From positions 98,524-162,523 of the forward strand of contig NZ_NHSN01000018.1 in NCBI RefSeq assembly GCF_016653405.1: a stretch of DNA of 64,000 nucleotides, in the 5' to 3' direction. Origin of the DNA: Halorhodospira halophila (GTDB lineage: Bacteria; Pseudomonadota; Gammaproteobacteria; Nitrococcales; Halorhodospiraceae). Below, one piece after another: positions 1 to 9,114 of this stretch (within the stretch, counting starts at the first letter, position 1; every line of letters begins with the position of its first letter). Under the pieces are notes generated by a model, which did no database searches, had not been told where the DNA came from, and saw only the letters and a program-made list of their open reading frames with translations. A program made the position numbers and the translations under genes.

Positions 1-528
1 GAAGTGCACGCCCGCAGCACCGGCGCGGATCATCCCCTTCATCAGCTCGAAGGCGTTGAGCACACCGCCGAAGCCGGCCTCGGCATCGGCCACGATGGGC
101 TTCATGAAGTCGAACGGCGGGTTGCCCTCGGCGTGGTTGATCTCATCGGCGCGCAGCAGCGCGTTGTTGATGCGGTCCACCACCGCGGGGACCGAATTGG
201 CCGGGTACAGCGACTGGTCCGGGTACATGGTCTGACCCAGGTTGGCGTCCGCGGCCACCTGCCAGCCCGAGAGGTAGATGGCGTTGAGCCCGGCCTTGAC
301 CTGCTGCAGGGCCTGGTTGCCGGTCAGTGCGCCGAGGGCGTTGACGTAGGGCATCTCGTGCATGGACTTCCAGAGCTTCTCCGCACCCTGGCGCGCCAGG
401 CTGTACTCAACCTGCACGGTCCCACGGAGACGGACGACCTCATCGGCCCCGTAGCCCCGCTGCACCCCTTTCCAGCGCGGGTTCTCCGCCCAGTCACGCT
501 CAATCGCCGCTTGATCTTTCAACATCAT
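1..528 (-). CDS. aceA: Isocitrate lyase, N-terminal part (runs off the window)
   Basis: Encodes the first 176 residues of isocitrate lyase, which splits isocitrate into glyoxylate and succinate in the glyoxylate bypass. The protein begins [13 protein letters not shown] and continues with family-typical stretches such as [38 protein letters not shown] and [12 protein letters not shown], the last being part of the active-site barrel. The catalytic KKCGH region lies outside the window. Two adjacent ATG codons (528 and 525) follow a GGGAGGAG ribosome-binding site. The gene is divergent from a LysR regulator, and acnA, another citrate/glyoxylate-cycle gene, lies 3 kb away. Use for acetate photoassimilation is an inference. 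Confidence 0.95.
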   Translation of the reverse strand, partial: MMLKDQAAIERDWAENPRWKGVQRGYGADEVVRLRGTVQVEYSLARQGAEKLWKSMHEMPYVNALGALTGNQALQQVKAGLNAIYLSGWQVAADANLGQTMYPDQSLYPANSVPAVVDRINNALLRADEINHAEGNPPFDFMKPIVADAEAGFGGVLNAFELMKGMIRAGAAGVHF

Positions 529-797
529 GCTCCTCCCAATCGGGCTGGTACGCCGTACCCCCGAAAATCCTGTATGACGGTCTCTTGCTGTCGGCCCGAG
601 GGGCCATCGCGGTTGCCCTCGTGGGGCACGAACCCCGGGCGGGGTTAACCCGGGGCCCAGAACCCGTACCGCTACGTTCGCCAGCCGCCGGCAGCCGGGT
701 GGCGTACTGCCGCGCCTGAATAACGCGTCACTGATAGTATGGCGCGCCGCAGCATTTGACAATATTTCCCAAACTATATTGCATATTGATCGGCCCA
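529..797. promoter_or_regulatory. aceA / lysR divergent intergenic region
   Basis: This 269-base region separates two divergent genes and must carry both promoters. The right end (about 750-790) is markedly AT-rich compared with its surroundings. It holds a TTGACA hexamer (756-761) and the inverted repeat described separately. The left part is GC-rich, with a CCCCGGGCGGGGTTAACCCGGGG-like palindromic patch near 636-656. I could not assign a convincing aceA promoter. Confidence 0.5.
760..781. promoter_or_regulatory. Perfect inverted repeat, probable LysR-family operator
   Basis: CAATAT (760-765) and ATATTG (776-781) are perfect inverted repeats separated by 10 bases, an AT-rich dyad in GC-rich DNA. 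It overlaps a TTGACA hexamer at 756-761 and ends 16 bases before the ATG of the LysR gene. LysR-type regulators typically bind AT-rich interrupted dyads in their own divergent promoter, so autoregulation and control of aceA are plausible inferences. No ideal -10 at 17-base spacing is visible. Confidence 0.6.
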
Positions 798-1805
798 ATG
801 GACGAAGATCGAGAAGCCTTGGATCACGAATCCCCCCGCCACTACTACCGCCACAACCGGCTCAAGCAGTTGCGCGCGTTCTGCCACGCCGCGCAGGAGC
901 GCAGCATCTCCCGTGCTGCCGAGCGGCTAGAGCTGAGTCAACCGTCGGTGTCGCTGCAGATCCAGGCCCTTGAGCGGGAGATGGGAATCACCCTGTTCGA
1001 GCGCCGGGGCCCCCGGATCCGGCTGACTCCGGATGGCGAGGGCCTGTACGAGGTTGCCGCACCACTCGTCGAGGGGATCGACTCCCTGCCCGAGCAGTTC
1101 GTGGCGCGCAACCGCCGGCAGCAGCTCGGTCATCTGGACATCGCCGCCGGCGAGTCGACCTCACTCTATGTCCTGCCCGATCTGCTACGCGCCTTCATGG
1201 AACACCACCCCAAGGTCCACGTCCGTCTGCACAACCTCATCGGTGAGGAGCAGATCCACGCCGTGCAGCAGGACCGCGTGGACATTGCCGTCGGGTCGAA
1301 TCTGGACCTGCCCGATGACGTGGTCTATCGCGCCACGCACACCTTCGAACTGAAGCTGATCACGCCCCTGAATCACCCGCTGGCCGAGAAGGAGGAGATC
1401 ACCCTCGAGGACCTGGCCGCCGGCGAGCTGATCCTTCCGCCACGCCAGCTGACCACCTGGCGCCTGGTGAACTTGATCTTCCAGCAGCACAGCGTGCCTT
1501 ACCAGGTGCGCCTGGAGGTCGGCGGCTGGGAGATCATGAAGCGCTATGTCGAGCTCGGCTTCGGGGTCGGCATCGCCAGCGCGATCTGCCTGACCGGGCA
1601 GGAGCAGCTGGCGATCCGCGACCTGCCAGCGATCTTCCCGCGGCGCACCTACGGCGTCATGCTGCGTCGCGGCCGCTACCTCTCCCCTCAGGCCCGTCGT
1701 TTCCTGGAGCTGATCGACCCCGAGGGCTTCGGCGAGGCGGCGGAGTGGGACGGCGTCCCGGGCAGCCAAGAGAGCGTGCTTGTCCCCGGCCGCGGCCCGG
1801 AGTGA
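798..1805 (+). CDS. LysR-family transcriptional regulator
   Basis: A 335-residue regulator. The N-terminal winged HTH (about residues 15-75) contains [20 protein letters not shown] and [16 protein letters not shown], the classic LysR signature. The remainder is a periplasmic-binding-like effector domain ending near residue 310. An in-frame TTG at 756 would add 14 residues but falls inside the promoter-like TTGACA and the dyad, so I chose the ATG at 798, although no strong SD precedes it. The gene is divergent from aceA and followed by a strong hairpin. The effector cannot be read from sequence; regulation of aceA is a guess from position only. Confidence 0.85.
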   Translation: MDEDREALDHESPRHYYRHNRLKQLRAFCHAAQERSISRAAERLELSQPSVSLQIQALEREMGITLFERRGPRIRLTPDGEGLYEVAAPLVEGIDSLPEQFVARNRRQQLGHLDIAAGESTSLYVLPDLLRAFMEHHPKVHVRLHNLIGEEQIHAVQQDRVDIAVGSNLDLPDDVVYRATHTFELKLITPLNHPLAEKEEITLEDLAAGELILPPRQLTTWRLVNLIFQQHSVPYQVRLEVGGWEIMKRYVELGFGVGIASAICLTGQEQLAIRDLPAIFPRRTYGVMLRRGRYLSPQARRFLELIDPEGFGEAAEWDGVPGSQESVLVPGRGPE

Positions 1806-1813
1806 GCCGTGGC

Positions 1814-1839
1814 GGTCACCCCGGTCTACCGGGGTGACC
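1814..1839 (+). terminator. Strong hairpin after the LysR gene
   Basis: GGTCACCCCGG (1814-1824) pairs perfectly with CCGGGGTGACC (1829-1839) across the four-base loop TCTA. The 11-bp GC-rich stem lies 8 bases after the regulator stop and before mnmA. There is no T-run, so it may act as a weak or factor-assisted terminator or as an RNA stabiliser. Confidence 0.5.
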
Positions 1840-1889
1840 CGCGGACTGTGGTAGCCTCTCGGCCCGGGACACCTGATAGATCCGGCCCC

Positions 1890-3038
1890 ATGACTGAATC
1901 CCCCAAGCGAATCGTTGTCGGCCTCTCCGGTGGCGTGGACTCTGCCGTGGCGGCGCTGCGCCTCGTTCGCGCCGGTCACGAGGTGATCGGCCTGTTCATG
2001 AAGAACTGGGAGGACGACGACACGCTGATGCAGTGCTCGGCCGAGGACGACATCGCCGCGGCAGTAGAGGTGGCGGAGCACTTGGGCATCCCCATTCGAC
2101 GGGTGAACTTCGCCGTGCACTACCGGCGCGAGGTCTTCGAGCAGGCGCTGCGGGAGCTGCGCGCCGGGCGCACCCCGAACCCCGACATCCTGTGCAATCG
2201 GCACATCAAGTTCGACCGCTTCCTGCACCACGCCCGGGAGCAGTTCGCGGCGGACGCCGTGGCCACCGGCCACTACGCCCGCCTGGGACGCGCCAGTGAC
2301 GACGGGCCGGCCCTGCTGCGCGGCTTCGATCCGGACAAAGACCAGAGCTACTTCCTCGCCGGCGTATCCCGTACGGCCCTGGACACCGTGCGTTTCCCGC
2401 TCGGCGACAGCACCAAGGAAACCATCCGCGAAGAGGCCCGGTCCGCGGGGCTGCCCAACTTCGACCGCCCGGACAGCACTGGTATCTGCTTCATCGGCGA
2501 ACGGGACTTCACCCGTTTCCTGCAGCGCTACATCGACCTGGATCCCGGACCCATCCTCACCGAGGATGGACGAGAGATCGGCCGCCACCAGGGGCTCGCC
2601 TTCTATACGCTGGGCCAGCGCCGGGGGCTGGGGATCGGTGGCGACCCGGATCACGGCGCCGCCCCCTGGTATGTGGCCGATAAGGACGCCCATCGCAACG
2701 CGCTGCTCGTCGTCCAGGGGCACGATCATCCCTGGCTGCAGAGTGCCGCGGTGGAAACCGGCCCCTTTCACTGGCTGGCGCCGATCCCCGCGGAGGGGGC
2801 ACGGCTGCAGGCCCAGGTGCGTTATCGCCAGCGCCCCCAGGCCGGGGCGGTGGCGCACACGGACGACGGTGGCGTGCTGTTCCGCTTCGACGAGCCCCAG
2901 CGGGCGGCAACCCCCGGACAGTATCTGGTTCTCTACGACGACGATCAGTGCCTGGGGGGCGCGGCCATCGCCGCCGCGCACCCGGCGGACCGGGGTAACC
3001 CGCCGACCCTGCAGACGCATCCAACGGAGGTGGTGTGA
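1890..3038 (+). CDS. mnmA: tRNA-specific 2-thiouridylase MnmA
   Basis: A cytoplasmic enzyme of 382 residues that inserts sulfur at position 2 of the wobble uridine in tRNA-Lys, -Glu and -Gln, using ATP and persulfide delivered by the sulfur relay. The PP-loop ATP-binding motif SGGVDS lies near residues 14-19. The two catalytic cysteines are at Cys102 (NPDILCNRHIKF) and Cys200 (DSTGICFIGERDF), matching the known family pair. The ATG at 1890 gives the family-typical start MTESPKRIVVGLSGG; an in-frame extension upstream would run into the hairpin. It overlaps hflD by four bases (GTGA), so the two are translationally coupled. Confidence 0.97.
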   Translation: MTESPKRIVVGLSGGVDSAVAALRLVRAGHEVIGLFMKNWEDDDTLMQCSAEDDIAAAVEVAEHLGIPIRRVNFAVHYRREVFEQALRELRAGRTPNPDILCNRHIKFDRFLHHAREQFAADAVATGHYARLGRASDDGPALLRGFDPDKDQSYFLAGVSRTALDTVRFPLGDSTKETIREEARSAGLPNFDRPDSTGICFIGERDFTRFLQRYIDLDPGPILTEDGREIGRHQGLAFYTLGQRRGLGIGGDPDHGAAPWYVADKDAHRNALLVVQGHDHPWLQSAAVETGPFHWLAPIPAEGARLQAQVRYRQRPQAGAVAHTDDGGVLFRFDEPQRAATPGQYLVLYDDDQCLGGAAIAAAHPADRGNPPTLQTHPTEVV

Positions 3039-3664
3039 GCGATTCGCGCGAACAGGAACAGGCCCTGACCCTCGCCGTCATCATGCAGGCGGTGCAGTGC
3101 ATCCGCGAGGTAGCACGCACCGGGGATACCGAGGCGAGCCGGTATGAGCCTCTGATCGAGGGTCTGCTTGGGGAGTACGACGGCTGCACCGACGCCCTTT
3201 ACGGCGCAGCGCGCCTCGCCCCGGGGCTGCGGCGGGTGGTGGAGCAGCTCGAGGACCCCCAGGAGGCCGATACGACCCGTTACGTGGCGAGCATTTTTCA
3301 CCTCGAGCGGCGCCTCATGAAGCGTCAGGCGGTGCTTCAGCGCCTCGCCGAGGGCATCGAGCAGGCCCGCGGCCAGGCGGCCTATTTCGAGAGCCCCACC
3401 CATACCAGCGTCATCCACGGTATCGGTGACCTCTACAGCCAGACCATCAGCCAGATGGGACCACGGCTGATGATCCGCGGAGAGCAGCAACACCTGGAGA
3501 ACGAGCGCAATGCCGCCTTGATCCGCGCGCTGCTGCTGTGCGGCATCCGCGGCGCTAGCCTGTGGCGGGACAATGGCGGCGGCCGGATGACGCTGCTCTT
3601 CCGGCGCCAGGCGATCGCCGGAGCCGCCCGGAACCTGCTCGAGGGACTGCCCAGCGAGGCTTGA
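3035..3664 (+). CDS. hflD: HflD-family protein
   Basis: A 209-residue, largely alpha-helical protein homologous to HflD (YcfC), a membrane-associated protein of Gammaproteobacteria. In E. coli it was linked to lambda lysogenization through CII binding; its general cellular role is unclear. Recognisable stretches are [13 protein letters not shown] and [21 protein letters not shown]. It starts with GTG overlapping the mnmA stop, with a GGAGG site inside the end of mnmA. The mnmA-hflD pair is a standard gammaproteobacterial neighbourhood, which supports the call. Confidence 0.92.
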   Translation: MSDSREQEQALTLAVIMQAVQCIREVARTGDTEASRYEPLIEGLLGEYDGCTDALYGAARLAPGLRRVVEQLEDPQEADTTRYVASIFHLERRLMKRQAVLQRLAEGIEQARGQAAYFESPTHTSVIHGIGDLYSQTISQMGPRLMIRGEQQHLENERNAALIRALLLCGIRGASLWRDNGGGRMTLLFRRQAIAGAARNLLEGLPSEA

Positions 3665-3729
3665 GCGACGCATCACAACCGATTCGATACACTATAAGAA
3701 GCGCTGATCGCACAACCACTGGAGGGACC

Positions 3730-6474
<2,745 letters not shown>

Positions 6475-6494
6475 GACCCCTCAGGCGTTGATAT

Positions 6495-6525
6495 GGGCGG
6501 GGGTTGGCCACAGGCCACCCCGCCC
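6495..6525 (+). terminator. Terminator-like hairpin after acnA
   Basis: GGGCGGGG (6495-6502) plus GGCC (6506-6509) pair with GGCC (6513-6516) and CCCCGCCC (6518-6525) around an ACA loop, leaving a small internal loop. It lies 20 bases after the acnA stop. No T-tract follows. Confidence 0.55.
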
Positions 6526-7073
6526 CCGGGTGCTCCCCCACCGCCCCTCATACGACGTGCAACGGCCGCTGTGGGCCGTCGCCACCGCGGTCCGTCCCAC
6601 CGGAAGAAGCTTTCGGGATCGCCCCCCTTTTTCCGAGACGGATTCAGTGTCGCACCCTCCGATGATTCCCATCGAGCGGTGTTTCCACCGGATATTCGAA
6701 AGCCTCCTCAGGCCGCGCCCGCCGGGATTTTCCGGGCGAATATCGATTCAAATCCCCGGTTTTTCGATAAAACCGCTCCAGCGGCTCCCGTGGCCGCCAA
6801 CAGCGGCGACCGATAAGGATTGGGCAAATCGCCGCACACCCTTCACAAACGGGCAGTTGGCGCGTACTTATACGTTTTTCTGCAGTAGCCGCGCAGGGTG
6901 GCGCGGCAAGGCAGCGCACCCCGTGCGGCACCGCGCCCCCGAGCGTTGACCGCCACCCGCCCTTCTTGTTTATCTAACCCTGCGACATTTGGATGGTGCC
7001 CGCTCCATCTCCGGTCCGGTTGATTGGGCGGGTGGTTCGGAGGCTAACGCCTTTCATAAAAGGAGTAGCTACT
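6526..7073. other. Long non-coding region upstream of the LH2-like operon
   Basis: About 550 bases without a convincing gene. It contains a small perfect hairpin CGGTTTT/AAAACCG (6757-6775, five-base loop) and a CCGGGATTT/AAATCCCCGG imperfect pair (about 6722-6759). The pyrimidine-rich stretch near 6622-6632 is of unknown meaning. The region next to the antenna genes holds the candidate promoter at 6946-6974. Small reading frames here lack ribosome-binding sites and recognisable composition. Long leaders are common upstream of antenna operons, so regulatory function is likely. Confidence 0.5.
6946..6974 (+). promoter_or_regulatory. Candidate sigma-70-like promoter of the LH2-like operon
   Basis: TTGACC (6946-6951) and TTTATC (6969-6974) are spaced by exactly 17 bases, about 100 bases upstream of the pucB-type ATG. 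The -35 is good and the -10 is mediocre (three of six). A TGT...ACA pair (6967-6987) overlaps the -10, but its spacing is 15, not the 12 of the CrtJ/PpsR consensus. Confidence 0.35.
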
Positions 7074-7253
7074 ATGAGAGATCGCGACGATTTCGTGGAC
7101 TTCGACGACCCGAACAGGGTCTGGCCGTCCGGGCTGACCCTGCCGGAGGCGGAAGAGCTGCACAGCTACGTGCTGGACGGCGCGCGCATCTTCTTCGGCA
7201 TCGCCGTGGTTGCGCACGTGCTGGCTTTCGCCTACTCGCCGTGGCTCGGTTAA
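7074..7253 (+). CDS. pucB: Light-harvesting beta polypeptide, LH2-like
   Basis: A 59-residue antenna beta subunit that binds bacteriochlorophyll a in the photosynthetic membrane. The segment [20 protein letters not shown] followed by [19 protein letters not shown] closely follows LH2 beta chains. It has the conserved His in AEELHSY, the bacteriochlorophyll-ligating His in VVAHVLAF and a C-terminal PWL. The first 20 residues are an acidic extension ([20 protein letters not shown]), unusual in length and typical of a halophile. A strong AAAGGAG site precedes the ATG. It is 14 bases upstream of the alpha gene in one operon. Local annotation may name it pufB; I favour puc-type on sequence. Confidence 0.9.
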   Translation: MRDRDDFVDFDDPNRVWPSGLTLPEAEELHSYVLDGARIFFGIAVVAHVLAFAYSPWLG

Positions 7254-7267
7254 GGGAGGATTAACAC

Positions 7268-7483
7268 ATGAACCAGGCTCGTATTTGGCTCGTAGTCAAG
7301 CCCAGCGTCGGCCTTCCGCTGTTCCTGGGTGTTGTGCTGCTGATCAGCCTGCTGGTGCACGGTGCTATCCTGACGAACACCAGCTGGTACCCCGCCTTCT
7401 TCGAGGGCAACGCCGCGGCCGAGATCCCGGCCTCGGAGATTGCCGAGAGCGACGCGCTGGCAACGCGCGAGTCGATGGTGTAA
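7268..7483 (+). CDS. pucA: Light-harvesting alpha polypeptide, LH2-like
   Basis: A 71-residue antenna alpha subunit. It begins [20 protein letters not shown], continues with the bacteriochlorophyll ligand His in LLVHGAIL, then [11 protein letters not shown]. This pattern matches LH2 alpha chains (IWxVVxPxxGxP... and WFPAYW-like) rather than LH1 alpha. The C-terminus carries an extra Ala/Glu/Ser-rich tail of about 24 residues after FFEG. Co-transcribed with the beta gene (14-base gap, GGGAGGA site) and followed by an excellent intrinsic terminator at 7525, so no further antenna, pucC or reaction-centre gene belongs to this transcript. Confidence 0.9.
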   Translation: MNQARIWLVVKPSVGLPLFLGVVLLISLLVHGAILTNTSWYPAFFEGNAAAEIPASEIAESDALATRESMV

Positions 7484-7524
7484 ATCCGCCTGCGCGGATA
7501 GCAGCCCATTGACGGCTCGACACT

Positions 7525-7555
7525 GGGGCGGGGTCCGCGGATCTCGCCCCTTTTT
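7525..7555 (+). terminator. Rho-independent terminator of the LH2-like operon
   Basis: GGGGCG (7525-7530) pairs with CGCCCC (7545-7550), with a further self-complementary GGTCCGCGGATC inside, followed by TTTTT. It lies 42 bases after the alpha stop and before def. Confidence 0.8.
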
Positions 7556-7572
7556 CTCGTCAGGACCCCTCC

Positions 7573-8061
7573 ATGACCACGCTAGACATCCTTGAACACC
7601 CCGACCCCCGCCTGCGAGAACCATCCGCGCCAGTGGAGACCTTCGACCAGGAACTCCGTGAGCTGGTCGATGACATGATCGAGACCATGCGCGCCGCCTC
7701 CGCCATCGGACTGGCAGCCCCGCAGGTGGATATCCGCCGGCGCATTGTCGTCTGTTGCACCGATCCGACACAGACGCCGCGCGTATTCATCAACCCGGAG
7801 ATCACCGGCAGCAGCCTGCCCGGTTACATCGAGGAGCGTTGCCTCTCGGTCCCCGGTCAGCAAGGCCTGGTGGTGCGCCCCACCCGGGTCAGTGTCCGCG
7901 CTCAGGACACCAGCGGTGAGCGGTTCCACTGCAAGCTGGAGAACCTCGAGGCCGTCTGCCTGCACCACGAGGTCGACCACCTGGACGGCACCCTATTCAT
8001 CGACCGACTCTCTTTCTGGCAACGGCTGCGGATGCGCGCCGGCCGCCTCCTTCGCCGCTAG
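7573..8061 (+). CDS. def: Peptide deformylase
   Basis: A 162-residue metalloenzyme that removes the formyl group from the N-terminal methionine of nascent proteins. The three family motifs are present. Motif 1 is GLAAPQ near residue 49. Motif 2 is EERCLSVPG with the metal ligand Cys90. Motif 3 is HEVDH with His132, Glu133 and His136. Motif 2 normally reads E-G-C-L-S; here Arg replaces Gly before the cysteine, an uncommon variant. It lies alone between two antenna operons rather than beside fmt, so it may be a second, specialised deformylase. Enzymatic activity is likely because all metal ligands are kept. Confidence 0.9.
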   Translation: MTTLDILEHPDPRLREPSAPVETFDQELRELVDDMIETMRAASAIGLAAPQVDIRRRIVVCCTDPTQTPRVFINPEITGSSLPGYIEERCLSVPGQQGLVVRPTRVSVRAQDTSGERFHCKLENLEAVCLHHEVDHLDGTLFIDRLSFWQRLRMRAGRLLRR

Positions 8062-8101
8062 CAGGCACCACGCAGACGCCATACAGGCGCTATGATTCGG
8101 T

Positions 8102-8245
8102 AGGGAATGGGTGCCCGGACGTAAAGGGCGCCCGGGCACCCCGCTTGGCTGGTGGAGGCCGGTATGGACCGGCCTACCCCCCGGAGGAGACAGGAGACTA
8201 ATGCGGACAGACAAAGAAAAACGGGGCATAAGCCCCGTTTTTCTT
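8102..8245 (+). ncRNA. Candidate GGA-rich small RNA (possible CsrA/RsmA-binding RNA)
   Basis: Between def and the pufBA terminator, a TATGAT -10-like hexamer (8091-8096) precedes about 143 bases. These form stem-loops at 8109-8141 (10 bp, GGGTGCCCGG/CCGGGCACCC) and 8156-8175 (8 bp, loop ATGG), then end in a perfect 14-bp stem with a T-run (8214-8245). Eight GGA trinucleotides lie in 8104-8207, including GGAGGA and ACAGGA (8190-8195) in the unpaired stretch, as in Csr/Rsm sponge RNAs. The -35 is weak, and it could be only a structured def 3' UTR. The function is an inference. Confidence 0.4.
8214..8245. terminator. Bidirectional rho-independent terminator
   Basis: AAGAAAAACGGGGC (8214-8227) and GCCCCGTTTTTCTT (8232-8245) form a perfect 14-bp stem with loop ATAA. 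T-runs follow on both strands. It can end the + strand transcript of def or the candidate sRNA and the - strand pufBA transcript. Confidence 0.9.
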
Positions 8246-8265
8246 CACAACCTGCCGCGTCTGGC

Positions 8266-8314
8266 AGGCTCTCCCGGGAGGAACCTCCCCCACTCCGAGA
8301 GAGCGGGAGAGCCT
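8266..8314 (-). other. 3' UTR hairpin of the pufBA transcript
   Basis: AGGCTCTCCCG (8266-8276) and CGGGAGAGCCT (8304-8314) are perfect 11-bp inverted repeats, with a small inner GGAGG/CCTCC pairing. It lies 23 bases after the pufA stop on the transcript and before the terminator. It resembles the stabilising hairpins known downstream of pufBA in other purple bacteria, where they protect antenna mRNA from 3' decay. That role here is inferred. Confidence 0.5.
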
Positions 8315-8337
8315 CCTACCTGACCCGGGAGCGGGTG

Positions 8338-8532
8338 TCAGACCTGCCGCGGGGGCAGAGCGGACACCTCTTCAGCGGACTCGCTCACCGAGCTGACCGC
8401 AGCACCGCCGACCCAGTTGAACCGATCAGTGCTGAGCAGGATGAAGTGGATCACCAGGGCCAGCACGGCCAGCCAGGAGAAGATGCCGATCAGGACGCGG
8501 CGCGGATCGTAAAGCTTCCAGAGTCTCCACAT
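8338..8532 (-). CDS. pufA: Light-harvesting LH1 alpha polypeptide
   Basis: A 64-residue LH1-type alpha antenna subunit. The signature [20 protein letters not shown], the ligand His in [16 protein letters not shown] and the single membrane span are those of LH1 alpha chains that ring the reaction centre. After FNW there is a polar tail of about 24 residues. It is preceded by its own AAGGAGAT site and lies 12 bases after pufB. It is followed by a hairpin and terminator instead of pufL, so it is an additional antenna copy or part of a split puf operon. Confidence 0.92.
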   Translation of the reverse strand: MWRLWKLYDPRRVLIGIFSWLAVLALVIHFILLSTDRFNWVGGAAVSSVSESAEEVSALPPRQV

Positions 8533-8544
8533 GGTTCTATCTCC

Positions 8545-8772
8545 TTAACCAGCAAGCGGCGCGATTTGGGAAACAGCGGCGGTCACGTTGTGAACACCCT
8601 CGATGACGGAGCCGTAGCCCTCGGCACCGGGGATCCACGGACGCCAGGCCCAAGCGAGGAAGTGGGCCACGACGGCCACCGCCGTGAAGATCAGGAAGCT
8701 CTGCATGAAGATGCTGTGGAACTCCTTAGCTTCCTCATCGCTAAGGCCCGTCAGCGACATGTTATCGGCCAT
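8545..8772 (-). CDS. pufB: Light-harvesting LH1 beta polypeptide with C-terminal extension
   Basis: A 75-residue LH1 beta antenna subunit. [20 protein letters not shown], the ligand His in [14 protein letters not shown] and the WRPW end motif are diagnostic. LH1 beta chains normally stop within a few residues of WRPW. Here about 29 more residues follow ([17 protein letters not shown]...). The reading frame is unambiguous and shares its operon with pufA. The start ATG follows GGAGGA at good spacing. The extension would face the periplasmic side and could contact neighbouring antenna or reaction-centre subunits; this is inference. Confidence 0.92.
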
Positions 8773-9114
8773 ACGTTTCGTCCTCCGTTCAGCGTTTCAG
8801 CCGGTACCGCGCTCTACCCCCGCGCGGTAGGGGGTGGTCGCCCACGCTAACGTGGGACTTCCCGTGCAGCCGGCACCTGGGTGCCGACCTTCCTCAAAGC
8901 GCTGGGTCGGTACGCTGGGCCCGCCCAGTCTTCGAGGTTCGTTCGTGTGCCGAGCCCTTGCCTATCTGGTCCAGCGCTCGACCTCCACGATGACCTAAAC
9001 ACTAACGCAGGAATGGGGGCGCTGTGTGGTGGCGTATAACCGCACCCCTGTACCCCCTTGTGGAATCCCTTTCCCTCCACTTCAGTTTCCCGCGCAAATG
9101 CCGATATGTTGGAC
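8773..9114 (-). promoter_or_regulatory. Structured leader and promoter region of pufBA
   Basis: About 340 bases between pufB and the divergent motY-like gene. Three successive hairpins lie upstream of the pufB SD: CTACC/GGTAG or CCCCC/GGGGG alternatives at 8814-8836, CCCACG/CGTGGG with a CTAA loop at 8841-8856, and CGGCAC/GTGCCG at 8871-8886. A TATACG -10-like element on the - strand lies near 9035-9040. I see no convincing -35 or regulator box. No coding sequence is apparent. Confidence 0.45.

Noticed and set aside
775-780. TATATT as the -10 partner of TTGACA (756-761)
   Set aside because: The spacing is only 13 bases, too short for a standard sigma-70 promoter. The TATATT is better explained as part of the inverted repeat.
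1185-3020. 611-codon open frame on the - strand opposite lysR and mnmA
   Set aside because: It is antisense to mnmA and lysR, which have clear homology and motifs. The long frame results from high GC content; no ribosome-binding site or family signal is present.
6526-6949. Short open frames upstream of the LH2-like operon (for example 6644-6931 on the - strand)
   Set aside because: No ribosome-binding sites, no similarity recognised, and composition like random GC-rich DNA.
6967-6987. Possible CrtJ/PpsR box (TGT...ACA) upstream of the LH2-like operon
   Set aside because: The half sites are separated by 15 bases rather than the 12 of the consensus, so I do not call it.
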